Position numbers and translations under genes: made by a program. From contig JAZKUF010000001.1 in assembly GCA_036625225.1 (NCBI GenBank), positions 1,736,001 to 1,800,000 on the forward strand: a DNA stretch of 64,000 bases, in the 5' to 3' direction. Source of the DNA: Accumulibacter jenkinsii (GTDB lineage Bacteria; Pseudomonadota; Gammaproteobacteria; Burkholderiales; Rhodocyclaceae). Of the stretch, positions 8,961 through 18,401 are shown one piece after another (position 1 is the first letter of the stretch; each line of letters begins with the position of its first letter). The notes below the pieces were generated by a model. It was not told where the DNA came from. It made no database searches and saw only the letters and a program-made list of their open reading frames with translations.

Positions 8961-9141
8961 CCATGCGCGAACCTGAAGTAGCCATGGATTACCGGGGAGG
9001 TTCGCGCAGCGTGCTCCCCTTTGAATTCATTCAACTATCTTGCGCGGCACCGTTTCGCGTAAGATGCTTTTCGCTCATGGGCAAGGGGTTCGCGCAAAGC
9101 GGGCATTTTGTCCCTTTTCTTCTGTAGGTTACGGGAGATGA
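8961..9141 (+). promoter_or_regulatory. CRISPR leader
   Basis: 181 non-coding bases between cas2 and the first repeat. This is where the array promoter and the site of new spacer insertion are expected, because repeats here end in ATTGAAAC reading away from cas2. The stretch is less GC-rich than the genes around it, with a pyrimidine-rich tract (TTTTGTCCCTTTTCTTCTG) just before the array. No clear promoter boxes could be fixed. Confidence 0.7.
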
Positions 9142-12100
9142 GCTTCGCCCCTCGGCAACGAGGGGCGTGGATTGAAACTACGCGTCCGTGGCGCACGGAC
9201 TCGGGGTATGCGAAGGCTTCGCCCCTCGGCAACGAGGGGCGTGGATTGAAACGGCTTGATCGCGAACTTGCTGCCCTCGAACGGCGGCTTCGCCCCTCGG
9301 CAACGAGGGGCGTGGATTGAAACATCTTGAACGGCCTGCAGTGGGATTGGACCGGCAGCTTCGCCCCTCGGCAACGAGGGGCGTGGATTGAAACAACTAT
9401 CCGCCGGGTGGGCGCGCGCTGGCGGTGCGCGCTTCGCCCCTCGGCAACGAGGGGCGTGGATTGAAACGTCACCGTTGCCGGCATCCAGACCGGTGCCGGG
9501 CGGCTTCGCCCCTCGGCAACGAGGGGCGTGGATTGAAACCCGAAATGGCAATCTCTCGGTGCGTGGCTGAACTGGGCTTCGCCCCTCGGCAACGAGGGGC
9601 GTGGATTGAAACCTGATTCCGGCGGTGCCCGGCGTATTCGACTACTTCGCTTCGCCCCTCGGCAACGAGGGGCGTGGATTGAAACTTGTCGTTTCGCCCG
9701 TCGTCGTCGGCATGGCGATGCTTCGCCCCTCGGCAACGAGGGGCGTGGATTGAAACTGTTTTTCGTATGTCGGGTGTGTCGAAGGCTACCGCTTCGCCCC
9801 TCGGCAACGAGGGGCGTGGATTGAAACTCTCCTGAACATCTCGTTATAGACAGACCATGCGCGCTTCGCCCCTCGGCAACGAGGGGCGTGGATTGAAACA
9901 GGGCAACATCGAAGGCGTCTCTTATGACAGTACGCTTCGCCCCTCGGCAACGAGGGGCGTGGATTGAAACAAACGAACCGGGCAGAGAGCCCCACGCCGG
10001 GCGCAGCTTCGCCCCTCGGCAACGAGGGGCGTGGATTGAAACCTCTTGCTGCCCCTGCATCGCGTCAAACGCCCGGGCTTCGCCCCTCGGCAACGAGGGG
10101 CGTGGATTGAAACGACTGCGTAGCGCAGAGCCTTCAGGGCGCGCAGCTGCTTCGCCCCTCGGCAACGAGGGGCGTGGATTGAAACTCGATTGCCGCATGG
10201 GCCGAAACGCGCACCGCCGGCTTCGCCCCTCGGCAACGAGGGGCGTGGATTGAAACTTGACGCCGACACGGCATGGTTCCACCTGTTCCGCGCTTCGCCC
10301 CTCGGCAACGAGGGGCGTGGATTGAAACTCAGCCTTGGTCATTGCCATTTGATGCCTTTCAAGCTTCGCCCCTCGGCAACGAGGGGCGTGGATTGAAACG
10401 TCAAGAACGAGGACTGGGAGACCACGATCGCCGTGCTTCGCCCCTCGGCAACGAGGGGCGTGGATTGAAACACGCGGCGTGCCGCGATCGGCCACCTGGG
10501 CAATCTCGCTTCGCCCCTCGGCAACGAGGGGCGTGGATTGAAACGGTACGGTAAAGTCGATTCCGTCGCTGATGATGCCGCTTCGCCCCTCGGCAACGAG
10601 GGGCGTGGATTGAAACAAGCGGTTCAGTAACAAGGTCTGATCGCCTTGCGCGCTTCGCCCCTCGGCAACGAGGGGCGTGGATTGAAACAACGAATACAAG
10701 TCGGTCAATGACGCGCGACTGGACGCGCTTCGCCCCTCGGCAACGAGGGGCGTGGATTGAAACGATCTGGACCGCGTTCTACCACCACGTCATCAAAGCT
10801 TCGCCCCTCGGCAACGAGGGGCGTGGATTGAAACTGTGCGGTCTGCGGCCGGCAGCGTCACCCAGCCCGCTTCGCCCCTCGGCAACGAGGGGCGTGGATT
10901 GAAACTTTTCCGGACTGACTTTGCGACAACAGCGACAAATGCTTCGCCCCTCGGCAACGAGGGGCGTGGATTGAAACTCCTTGTCCTGCCCCAGGCCGCG
11001 CCAATCGCGCGGGCTTCGCCCCTCGGCAACGAGGGGCGTGGATTGAAACGATGGGTTGCGGGGTGCTTGGCTTTGTCTGCTGGCGCTTCGCCCCTCGGCA
11101 ACGAGGGGCGTGGATTGAAACGATTCAAGAGCTACTGATCTATCTCGGCTTGGTGGCTTCGCCCCTCGGCAACGAGGGGCGTGGATTGAAACAACAATCA
11201 ACAGGGTACGGTCTCATTATCGTGCCTGCTTCGCCCCTCGGCAACGAGGGGCGTGGATTGAAACTGCGCATCGTCACGCCAGCCGACAAGCACCTTGATC
11301 GCGCTTCGCCCCTCGGCAACGAGGGGCGTGGATTGAAACCTTGCCGCCGGTGCTCGTCCGGAATCGATAGACGGCTTCGCCCCTCGGCAACGAGGGGCGT
11401 GGATTGAAACTTGATCGCCTGAACGATCTTGGGATGCCGGCGCAGGCTTCGCCCCTCGGCAACGAGGGGCGTGGATTGAAACAGGAGCAGCAGATGCCGC
11501 AATGGCGCCGACGATGAGGCTTCGCCCCTCGGCAACGAGGGGCGTGGATTGAAACGATGAGTGCGGCGATGTAGGGATAGGTGGTATAGCCGGCTTCGCC
11601 CCTCGGCAACGAGGGGCGTGGATTGAAACTACACGAACGGCGTTGGCGGATGGCACATCGCAAAGCTTCGCCCCTCGGCAACGAGGGGCGTGGATTGAAA
11701 CGAGTGGAGTCCAGATGGCATAGGATACGAGGCCGAGCTTCGCCCCTCGGCAACGAGGGGCGTGGATTGAAACGCGCTCATAGGTCACTGCACGATAAAG
11801 CCGTGACGCGCTTCGCCCCTCGGCAACGAGGGGCGTGGATTGAAACTTGCCGTTTCTCAATCATCCGTCGGTGGGTGGTTGAGCTTCGCCCCTCGGCAAC
11901 GAGGGGCGTGGATTGAAACAGCCATGAGCGCCATCACCACCAACAGCACCGCATGCTTCGCCCCTCGGCAACGAGGGGCGTGGATTGAAACTCGAGCGAC
12001 TGGCCGAGATCGAGCGCCTGATGATGCTTCGCCCCTCGGCAACGAGGGGCGTGGATTGAAACAATCGTCGCCAGCACGCCGCTGATTGTGCTTTTGACGG

Positions 12101-12786
12101 CTTCGCCCCTCGGCAACGAGGGGCGTGGATTGAAACTTACCGCCATGAAGGCGACCTTGGGCAGCCTCTGCGGCTTCGCCCCTCGGCAACGAGGGGCGTG
12201 GATTGAAACTGCCCTTGCGCGACTGCCTGCGGTCAATTCGCCAGAGCTTCGCCCCTCGGCAACGAGGGGCGTGGATTGAAACTGCCGATATGCCGCACAA
12301 AAGCCGGCATTGGCGAGCTTCGCCCCTCGGCAACGAGGGGCGTGGATTGAAACCACGCGCGGACAGCGACCGCGGCCGGCAGCGGGAGCGCTTCGCCCCT
12401 CGGCAACGAGGGGCGTGGATTGAAACCAGCGCCGCCGTTCCGCGGTTACCCCTCATACTCGGCTTCGCCCCTCGGCAACGAGGGGCGTGGATTGAAACCT
12501 CATGCTGCTCGGCCGCAATTCCCAAGGCATTGGGGCTTCGCCCCTCGGCAACGAGGGGCGTGGATTGAAACACGTCGACGGCGGGGAATGCCTCACGCCA
12601 GAGCGGCTTCGCCCCTCGGCAACGAGGGGCGTGGATTGAAACAAGTGGCTGAATCACGGCGCTGACCTGGTCGTGCAGGCTTCGCCCCTCGGCAACGAGG
12701 GGCGTGGATTGAAACATCCTCCCCATCGGCGCCCTCGCGATCGCCACCCGCTTCGCCCCTCGGCAACGAGGGGCGTGGATTGAAAC
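9142..12786 (+). CRISPR. Type I-C CRISPR array, 51 repeats and 50 spacers
   Basis: I counted 51 copies of a 37-bp repeat that starts GCTTCGCCCC and ends GTGGATTGAAAC, first at 9142-9178 and last at 12750-12786. Spacers average about 35 bases. The repeat holds a palindrome (GCCCCTCG, CAA loop, CGAGGGGC) and the ATTGAAAC 3' end used as the crRNA 5' handle in I-C. By eye all repeats are identical, even the leader-distal one, where decay is common. Long apparent reading frames on both strands here are repeat artefacts. No spacer was seen to match another part of the window, but this was not an exhaustive search. Confidence 0.99.
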
Positions 12787-13273
12787 CTTATAGGCATGAG
12801 ATAGATGAGGTTTGGGCTGCCGCTTTCGAGGTGGCGACCGATCGGGGACGAATTTTTGGAGGTTTGCGACGAGTTCCAGCGCATAAGGGATTTGAGGTTG
12901 CGCGTGGTGGCAGTGCCGAAAAGGAGCCAGCGCCCGATCTGGCGTTTGATGTTGTCGATAGCTTGGGTAAGGATGATCTTGTAGGCTGATTCGGGGGTCC
13001 AGATAGGCGTCAGTGGTGACATAGGCAGCCAGATCAAGGTGATCGCTCCGATGCCCTTCATGCCCGGCTCAGGACGAGCGCGCGAGGTCAGCGCGGCATC
13101 CTCGCGTGCTTCGGTGCCTGCTCGACCGGGTCGGGGGCTGGCGGTCGACAACGATTGTTCGTGTGACCATTTTCTGGGTCTTGCGGATTGCCTGTAAGCA
13201 ATCGCGGTTCTTGCACGACTAATCTCCAGCCCGAGCCTTTCGCCGACCGGGCATTCAACTGGGAGTCACCCTT
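12787..13273. other. Non-coding stretch downstream of the array
   Basis: 487 bases between the last repeat and the oxidoreductase gene. No gene is supported. One minus-strand frame is open from about 13150 back into the array, but it has no recognisable family and runs into the repeats. It may be decayed transposase or trailer sequence. The final ~70 bases hold a GGGAG ribosome site for the next gene. Confidence 0.5.
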
Positions 13274-15418
13274 TTGCCGCGTAACAGGATTCTTCTGCTG
13301 CTGGTGATCGCGACCGTCGTTGCGCTTTATGTCGCTTTTGATCTGGGCCGCTTCCTGAGCCTTGAAGCCCTCAAAGCGCAGCAGGCCACCATCGAGGCCT
13401 GGCGCGCCGCCCGCCCTCTGAGCGCGGCGGCCATCTATTTCGTGTCATATGTGGTCGTCACCGCCCTGTCGCTGCCCGGCGCGGTCTGGATGACCCTCGC
13501 GGGCGGCGCCCTGTTCGGTCTGGGATGGGGAACGCTGGTGGTTTCCTTTGCCTCGTCGCTGGGCGCCACGCTGGCCTTTCTGGTCTCGCGGACGCTGCTG
13601 CGCGACTGGGTCACCGACCGCTTCGGCGAGCGCTTGCGCACGATTGACGAGGGGGTGCGGCGGGAGGGCGCTTTCTACCTCTTCACCCTGCGTCTGGTGC
13701 CGGCGTTCCCGTTCTTCCTGATCAACCTGCTGTTCGGGCTGACGAGCATGAAGATGCGCACCTTCTACTGGGTCAGCCAGCTCGGCATGCTGGCCGGCAC
13801 CGTGGTCTATGTCAATGCCGGCACCCAGCTGGCGAAGATCGATTCGCTGGCCGGCATCGTGTCGCCGGGATTGCTGCTGTCGTTTGCCCTGCTGGGCGTT
13901 TTTCCGCTGATCGCCAAAAAACTCGTCGAGGGGGTGCGGGTGAACCAGGTCTATGCGCAATGGACGAAGCCGCGCCGCTTCGAGCGCAATCTCGTGGTCA
14001 TCGGCGGCGGCAGCGCCGGTCTGGTGACGGCCTACATCGCCGCTGCGGTCAAGGCCAGGGTCACCTTGATCGAGCAGCACCGCATGGGCGGCGATTGCCT
14101 GAACACCGGCTGTGTGCCCTCGAAGGCGCTGATCCGCTCGGCCCGATACCTGTCGCACCAGCAGCGCGCCGTCGAGTTCGGCATGCGACCGGTGACCCCC
14201 GACTTTTCTTTTGCCGAGGTGATGGAACGTGTGCAGCGGGTGGTGGCCGAAGTGGCGCCGCACGATTCGGTCGACCGCTACAGCCGGCTCGGGGTGGACG
14301 TGGCGGAAGGCACGGCGAAGATCGTCTCGCCCTGGGAAGTGGAATTGACCCGCCCGGACGGCAGCAGGGAGCGGTTGACCACTCGCAGCATCGTCATCGC
14401 TACCGGCGCGCGCCCTTTCGTGCCGCCGATTCCGGGCATCGAGGAGGTCGCTTATCTCACCTCGGATACCGTCTGGAACCTGCGCGAGCTACCGCGCCGC
14501 TGGGTGGTGCTGGGCGGCGGGCCGATCGGCTGCGAGCTGACGCAGACCTTCGCGCGCCTGGGTGCCGAGGTGACGCAGGTCGAAATGGCGCCGCGCATCC
14601 TGATCCGTGAAGATCCGGAGGTCTCCGAACTGGTGACCCGGCGCTTCCGTCGCGAAGGCATCGAGGTGCGGGTCAATCACACGGCCAAACGGTTCGTGGT
14701 GAAGAACGGGGAAAAGATCCTGATCGCCGAGCACGAAGGTCGCGAAGTGCGGATGGCTTTCGATGCCGTGCTGGTCGCGGTGGGCCGGGTCGCCAATCTC
14801 ACGGGTTACGGCCTGGAAGAGCTGGGCGTGACGACCTCGCGCACGGTGGAGACCAACGACTTCCTGCAGACCAACTACCCGAACATCTATGCCGCCGGCG
14901 ACGTCGCCGGCCCCTATCAATTCACGCATACCGCCGCGCATCAGGCCTGGTACGCGGCGGTCAATGCGCTGTTCGATCCCTTCAAAAAGTTCAAGGCCGA
15001 TTATCGGGTGATCCCGTGGGCCACCTTCGTCGAGCCGGAAGTGGCGCGGGTCGGCCTCAACGAAGAGGAAGCGAAAGCCCAGAAGATCGCTTATGAAGTC
15101 AGCCGCTACGACATCGATGACCTCGATCGTGCCATTGCCGACAGCGAAGCGCATGGCTTCATCAAGGTGCTGACCGTTCCGGGAAAGGACAGGATACTCG
15201 GCGTCACCCTGGTCGGCGAACATGCCGCCGACCTGATCGCCGAATACGTGCTGGCAATGAAACACGGCATCGGGCTCAACCGGATCCTCGGCACGATCCA
15301 TATCTATCCGACGCTGGCCGAAGCCAACAAGTACGTCGCCGGCGTATGGAAGAAGGCGCATGCGCCGGAGCGCTTGCTGGCGTGGGTTGAGCGCTTTCAT
15401 TCCTGGCGGCGGGGATGA
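13274..15418 (+). CDS. DedA/TVP38-type membrane domain fused to FAD-dependent disulfide oxidoreductase
   Basis: 714 residues, TTG start after GGGAG. Residues ~1-235 form a SNARE-associated (VTT, TVP38/TMEM64-like) domain with several hydrophobic segments and the FTLRLVPAFPFFLIN motif. From ~240 to the end it is a class I pyridine nucleotide-disulfide oxidoreductase: FAD motif VVIGGGSAGLV, redox pair C275/C280 in GDCLNTGCVPSK, NAD motif VLGGGPIGCEL, and the C-terminal histidine region HIYPTLAEA near 676. It resembles MerA but lacks the heavy-metal N-domain and the C-terminal cysteine pair, so mercury reduction is unlikely. The substrate is unknown. It overlaps the next gene by four bases. Confidence 0.9.
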   Translation: MPRNRILLLLVIATVVALYVAFDLGRFLSLEALKAQQATIEAWRAARPLSAAAIYFVSYVVVTALSLPGAVWMTLAGGALFGLGWGTLVVSFASSLGATLAFLVSRTLLRDWVTDRFGERLRTIDEGVRREGAFYLFTLRLVPAFPFFLINLLFGLTSMKMRTFYWVSQLGMLAGTVVYVNAGTQLAKIDSLAGIVSPGLLLSFALLGVFPLIAKKLVEGVRVNQVYAQWTKPRRFERNLVVIGGGSAGLVTAYIAAAVKARVTLIEQHRMGGDCLNTGCVPSKALIRSARYLSHQQRAVEFGMRPVTPDFSFAEVMERVQRVVAEVAPHDSVDRYSRLGVDVAEGTAKIVSPWEVELTRPDGSRERLTTRSIVIATGARPFVPPIPGIEEVAYLTSDTVWNLRELPRRWVVLGGGPIGCELTQTFARLGAEVTQVEMAPRILIREDPEVSELVTRRFRREGIEVRVNHTAKRFVVKNGEKILIAEHEGREVRMAFDAVLVAVGRVANLTGYGLEELGVTTSRTVETNDFLQTNYPNIYAAGDVAGPYQFTHTAAHQAWYAAVNALFDPFKKFKADYRVIPWATFVEPEVARVGLNEEEAKAQKIAYEVSRYDIDDLDRAIADSEAHGFIKVLTVPGKDRILGVTLVGEHAADLIAEYVLAMKHGIGLNRILGTIHIYPTLAEANKYVAGVWKKAHAPERLLAWVERFHSWRRG

Positions 15419-16128
15419 GGCCGCTGTTGCTGATTCTGGCGCTGCCCTCGCTGGCCTTGGCGGAAGCGCTGTGGGTCGGCCGCTTTCCCGCCTCGGGCGA
15501 GTTGCCGGCTCCCTGGCGGGTCGAACAACTGAACAGGGACATTCCGCCGACGGTCTATCGGCTGCGCGAGTGGGACCGGGTGGCTGCCGTCGAGGCGCAT
15601 GCCGTGAAGAGCATGGCTCTGCTGGCGAGGCCGGTCGAGGTCGATCTCGCAAAAACGCCCATCCTGTGCTGGCGCTGGCGCGTCGATGCCCCGGTGAAGA
15701 CGGCCGACATGATGACCAAGGCCGGTGACGACTATGCCGCGCGGGTCTATCTGAGCTTCGCCGTGCCGCCCGAGAGGCTCGGATTGGGCACCCGCGTGGC
15801 GTTGGGACTGGCGCGCTCTCTGCGCGGCAATGAGGTGCCGGACGCGGCGATCAATTATGTCTGGGACAATCGCCACCCGGTCGGCACCTGGCAGCCCAAC
15901 GCCTATACGGACCGGGCGCGAATGCTGGTGCTGCGTTCCGGCACGCGCGATGCCGGCCGTTGGGTAGGGGAACGGCGTGATGTGGGCGCCGACTTTGTCA
16001 AGGCTTTCGGCCATGCCCCGACGCGGCTGACCGGACTGGCGCTCGCCAGCGATACCGACAACACCGGCGAAGAGGCGCATGCCGGTTTCGCCGATTTTCG
16101 TTTCGTCGGCCAGGAGGAATCCTGTTGA
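15415..16128 (+). CDS. DUF3047 family protein, exported
   Basis: 237 residues with an N-terminal signal peptide (LLLILALPSLALA, cleavage near 17). The DUF3047 features are ILCWRWRVD, DDYAARVYLSF and INYVWDN. The family is of unknown function and probably periplasmic; it is often near redox or glycosyltransferase genes. The ATGA overlap with the preceding oxidoreductase shows co-translation. Confidence 0.87.
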   Translation: MRPLLLILALPSLALAEALWVGRFPASGELPAPWRVEQLNRDIPPTVYRLREWDRVAAVEAHAVKSMALLARPVEVDLAKTPILCWRWRVDAPVKTADMMTKAGDDYAARVYLSFAVPPERLGLGTRVALGLARSLRGNEVPDAAINYVWDNRHPVGTWQPNAYTDRARMLVLRSGTRDAGRWVGERRDVGADFVKAFGHAPTRLTGLALASDTDNTGEEAHAGFADFRFVGQEESC

Positions 16129-16242
16129 GCCGGATGGAGCGCGCCCGGTGAATACCGGCGCGGCGATGGCGACGGGTGAGGTACGGCTCAGGCACGGCGA
16201 TGGCGATGGCGACGGCGACGGCTCAGGCACGGCTCTTCCTGC

Positions 16243-16950
16243 ATGCCGATAGCGGCCATGACACCCGTCAGGATCGAGGTGGAAAAGATCGAGGTGGAAC
16301 GGATCGAGGTGGAACGGATCGAGGTGGAACGGATTGCCGTGGCCATCCTGGCGCGGGCGCCGGTTCCCGGCCAGGCCAAGACACGGCTGATCCCCGCGCT
16401 CGGGGCTGAAGGGGCGGCACGCCTGCAGCGCTGGTTGATGCAGCGCACGGTGGCGACGGCGTTGATGGCGGATGTCGGTCCGGTCAGTCTGTGGTGCGCG
16501 GGCGACCGATGGCATCCTGACTTCAGGCTCTGTCAGGCATTGGGCCAGGTGTCGCTGCATGCGCAGCCGGAAGGCGATCTCGGATTACGCATGTTGACGG
16601 CAGCCCGCGAGGCAAAAACTTCCGGCGTGCTGATCGCTGGAACCGATTGTCCGGCGTTGACGCCGGCCCACCTGCGCGACGCGGCCAGTGCGCTGAGCAC
16701 GCACGATGCGGTGGTGACGCCTGCCGAGGATGGGGGTTATGTGCTGATCGGCATGCGTCAACCGGCAGCGGAACTCTTTGCGTCGATTGATTGGGGTTCC
16801 GATGTCGTCATGGCGCAGACCCGGCAGCGGCTTGCCGCACTTTCCTGGACCTGGCAGGAACCGGCGACCCTTTGGGATGTGGATCGCCCGGAGGACTACC
16901 AGCGGCTGGTATCCACCATCGACGGCGTTCGCGAAGCGCTGCTGTCCTGA
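16243..16950 (+). CDS. DUF2064 (TIGR04282-type) glycosyltransferase-like protein
   Basis: The conserved protein begins around IAVAILARAPVPGQAKTRL, the nucleotide-sugar binding start of this GT-A-like family, and continues with GTDCPALTPAHLRDA and AEDGGYVLIG, both typical. The 30 residues before it are an unusual IEVER repeat made by four 15-bp units at 16273-16332, so the true start is uncertain: 16243 is the first ATG, 16258 another. No strong ribosome site is seen. The gene may belong with the two before it, 114 bases upstream. Substrate unknown. Confidence 0.85.
   Translation: MPIAAMTPVRIEVEKIEVERIEVERIEVERIAVAILARAPVPGQAKTRLIPALGAEGAARLQRWLMQRTVATALMADVGPVSLWCAGDRWHPDFRLCQALGQVSLHAQPEGDLGLRMLTAAREAKTSGVLIAGTDCPALTPAHLRDAASALSTHDAVVTPAEDGGYVLIGMRQPAAELFASIDWGSDVVMAQTRQRLAALSWTWQEPATLWDVDRPEDYQRLVSTIDGVREALLS
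16273..16332 (+). repeat. Four 15-bp tandem units inside the DUF2064 gene
   Basis: Four head-to-tail copies of ATCGAGGTGGAACGG; the first differs at the end (AAAAG). They encode repeats of IEVER before the conserved domain. Unit number changes would keep the frame, so length variation between strains is expected. Confidence 0.9.
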
Positions 16951-16986
16951 AGCGATCGAGACTTGCCGCTGGCGCTCCGGCGCATC

Positions 16987-17070
16987 GGCCTGGGCATCGG
17001 CCTGGGCATCGGCCTGGGCATCGGCCTGGGCATCGGCCTGGGCATCGGCCGGCGCATCGGCCTGCCCATC
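16987..17070 (+). repeat. 12-bp tandem repeat array downstream of the DUF2064 gene
   Basis: Five exact copies of GGCCTGGGCATC (16987-17046) followed by two degenerate copies (to 17070). It lies outside the preceding gene, which stops at 16950. Frames through it are low-complexity and no gene is supported. The remaining bases to 17280 show nothing recognisable. Confidence 0.9.
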
Positions 17071-17280
17071 TGCCGGCGCTCCGAACACTCGCGAAGCCTG
17101 AACATCCCGATTACATCAGCCCCTGGCCGCCGCCAATCGTGCGCAGGTCGCGAACAAACTTCAACCTGAAAACCTCCGTTAGCGGGAGGAAATCCCGTTC
17201 ATGCTTCGACGTGGCCATTTCCCGGAGGAAGGCACAGGCTAACCCGAATGTTCGGACGAACAATCGTTGGGAGAGCCGGG

Positions 17281-17928
17281 CTACCAGCAGGTCATCCCGC
17301 CACCGGGAGTCGGCGTACAGCGCATTGATTGCGGCGGGGCGACGACCGGCGGGCGACGGTCCCTCTGAACGATCGTGCGATTGTCAATGTTGACGTTATC
17401 CGGCTCGCGCATGCCGCACGCTGAGTACATCCGACGTTTTGCCGAGTTAATCTGTGCAGCATCATTGCGAATCGAGCTTGCTTCCACGTCGTAGCTCCAC
17501 TGCGCATCCTTGCATTCCTTGCTGTTCCTGGCTTCAGCCCGAAGGTCAGCATCGGTTCTGCCGGTAACGGTCTGCCGCAACTGCTGTTCGGCCGCGGCGA
17601 TCATTTTCCAGTGCTCCGCGGTAAGGGCAAGCCCTTTGGCTCGTGGGAAGTCGCCTGAACCCAGAGCCTCGGCTACCTTGGCGTCCAACAAGCGAGCATT
17701 GCTGCTTTGCGCCTGTCCATCAGGCGCCATCGTTGCTTGAGAACGGTATGGATACGCCGGAGCGGGCGAAGATCCCGGAGAAAGCTGCGCTTGGCGCATT
17801 CCGGAAGCGCACGGGGTGTCAGAAATCAACGTTCCGCCCGAGGGCGTCTTGCACTTGTACATGGTCTGCCCAGCGGCAGCAAACGGGACGGTGACAGCCA
17901 GAATGGCCAACAGCTTGGCGACCTTCAC
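17281..17928 (-). CDS. DUF4124 domain protein, exported
   Basis: 215 residues with a signal peptide (LLAILAVTVPFAAAGQ). Right after cleavage comes the DUF4124 motif (MYKCKTPSGGTLISDTPC), a small beta-rich domain with a conserved cysteine, common in betaproteobacterial envelope proteins of unknown function. The C-terminal part is charged and ends in a proline/glycine tail. It stands alone on the minus strand. Confidence 0.85.
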   Translation of the reverse strand: MKVAKLLAILAVTVPFAAAGQTMYKCKTPSGGTLISDTPCASGMRQAQLSPGSSPAPAYPYRSQATMAPDGQAQSSNARLLDAKVAEALGSGDFPRAKGLALTAEHWKMIAAAEQQLRQTVTGRTDADLRAEARNSKECKDAQWSYDVEASSIRNDAAQINSAKRRMYSACGMREPDNVNIDNRTIVQRDRRPPVVAPPQSMRCTPTPGGGMTCW

Positions 17929-18113
17929 TTCGCTCTCCTGTGCGATGAGGGATGAAGCAGTTTAGACCACAACAACCCCGCATACGCGGGCACTCTCCTG
18001 CAAATGGTCGGCTAGGCTACTCTGCGCTTGGCCACACGATCGGCACCTCTGCCCGGCGTGCATCCGCATTGATGGAAAGCGGATGCACAAGGGGTACACG
18101 AAAGCCGGAAATG

Positions 18114-18140
18114 AAAAAGGCCACCGGTGAAAGTGGCCTA
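18114..18140 (-). terminator. Probable native terminator of the tRNA-Lys region, left of the element
   Basis: A hairpin with AGGCCAC and GTGGCCT arms followed, on the minus strand, by a run of T. It lies just outside the left attachment repeat, so before integration it would have followed the tRNA-Lys(CTT) gene. A matching hairpin sits at 35707-35732 inside the element. Confidence 0.65.
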
Positions 18141-18153
18141 AGTCATTGATTCT

Positions 18154-18201
18154 TGGTGGGGCGTCAGAGACTCGAACTCTGGACCTACGGATTAAGAGTC
18201 C
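18154..18201 (-). repeat. Left attachment repeat (48 bp, tRNA-Lys 3' end copy)
   Basis: Identical over 48 bases to 35759-35806, the 3' part of the tRNA-Lys(CTT) gene from the anticodon stem to the CCA end. Beyond 18201 the match stops, so this is not a tRNA gene but the attachment-site duplicate left by integration. Confidence 0.93.
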
Positions 18202-18351
18202 AACAAACAGAGCATTTAAACCACCTCCATCATCAAAAAAAGCCTGCATTATCAAGGCCAAGGCAAGAACTGTCGGGACCATACCCCCGCCCAGATGGTG
18301 ACCAGACAGCCTGGAAAGACCGGAAAGGGACCAGAAAAACCGGCCGCATCA

Positions 18352-18400
18352 AATCCTCCAACTTTGATCACTGATATACCCATCCTGTAAAGTTGGAGGT
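18352..18400. repeat. Left 49-bp repeat of the nested module
   Basis: Matches 24434-24482 at 48 of 49 positions. Its ends are inverted repeats (CCTCCAACTT and AAGTTGGAGG) around a 26-base centre. The polymerase gene stops next to it at 18402. It could be an attachment site or a terminator; identity of the central bases, which a terminator would not need, favours the first. Confidence 0.85.
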
Positions 18401-18401
18401 A

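Noticed and set aside
9035..12747. Long open frames on both strands across the array (up to 557 codons)
   Set aside because: They are made by the 37-bp repeats, with repeating peptides from repeat translation and random spacers.
12654..13151. Minus-strand frame after the array
   Set aside because: It runs into repeat sequence, has no recognised domain and no ribosome site; a decayed transposase could not be shown.
13274..15418. Mercuric reductase
   Set aside because: The redox cysteine pair matches, but the C-terminal cysteine pair and metal-binding N-domain are missing and no mer genes are near.
18154..18230. A third lysine tRNA
   Set aside because: Only the 3' 48 bases match; the 5' half is unrelated, so it is an attachment repeat.
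18352..18400. The 49-bp repeats as plain terminators
   Set aside because: The arms could pair, but the 26-base centre is conserved at near identity and there is no proper T run, so a recombination origin is more likely; not fully excluded.
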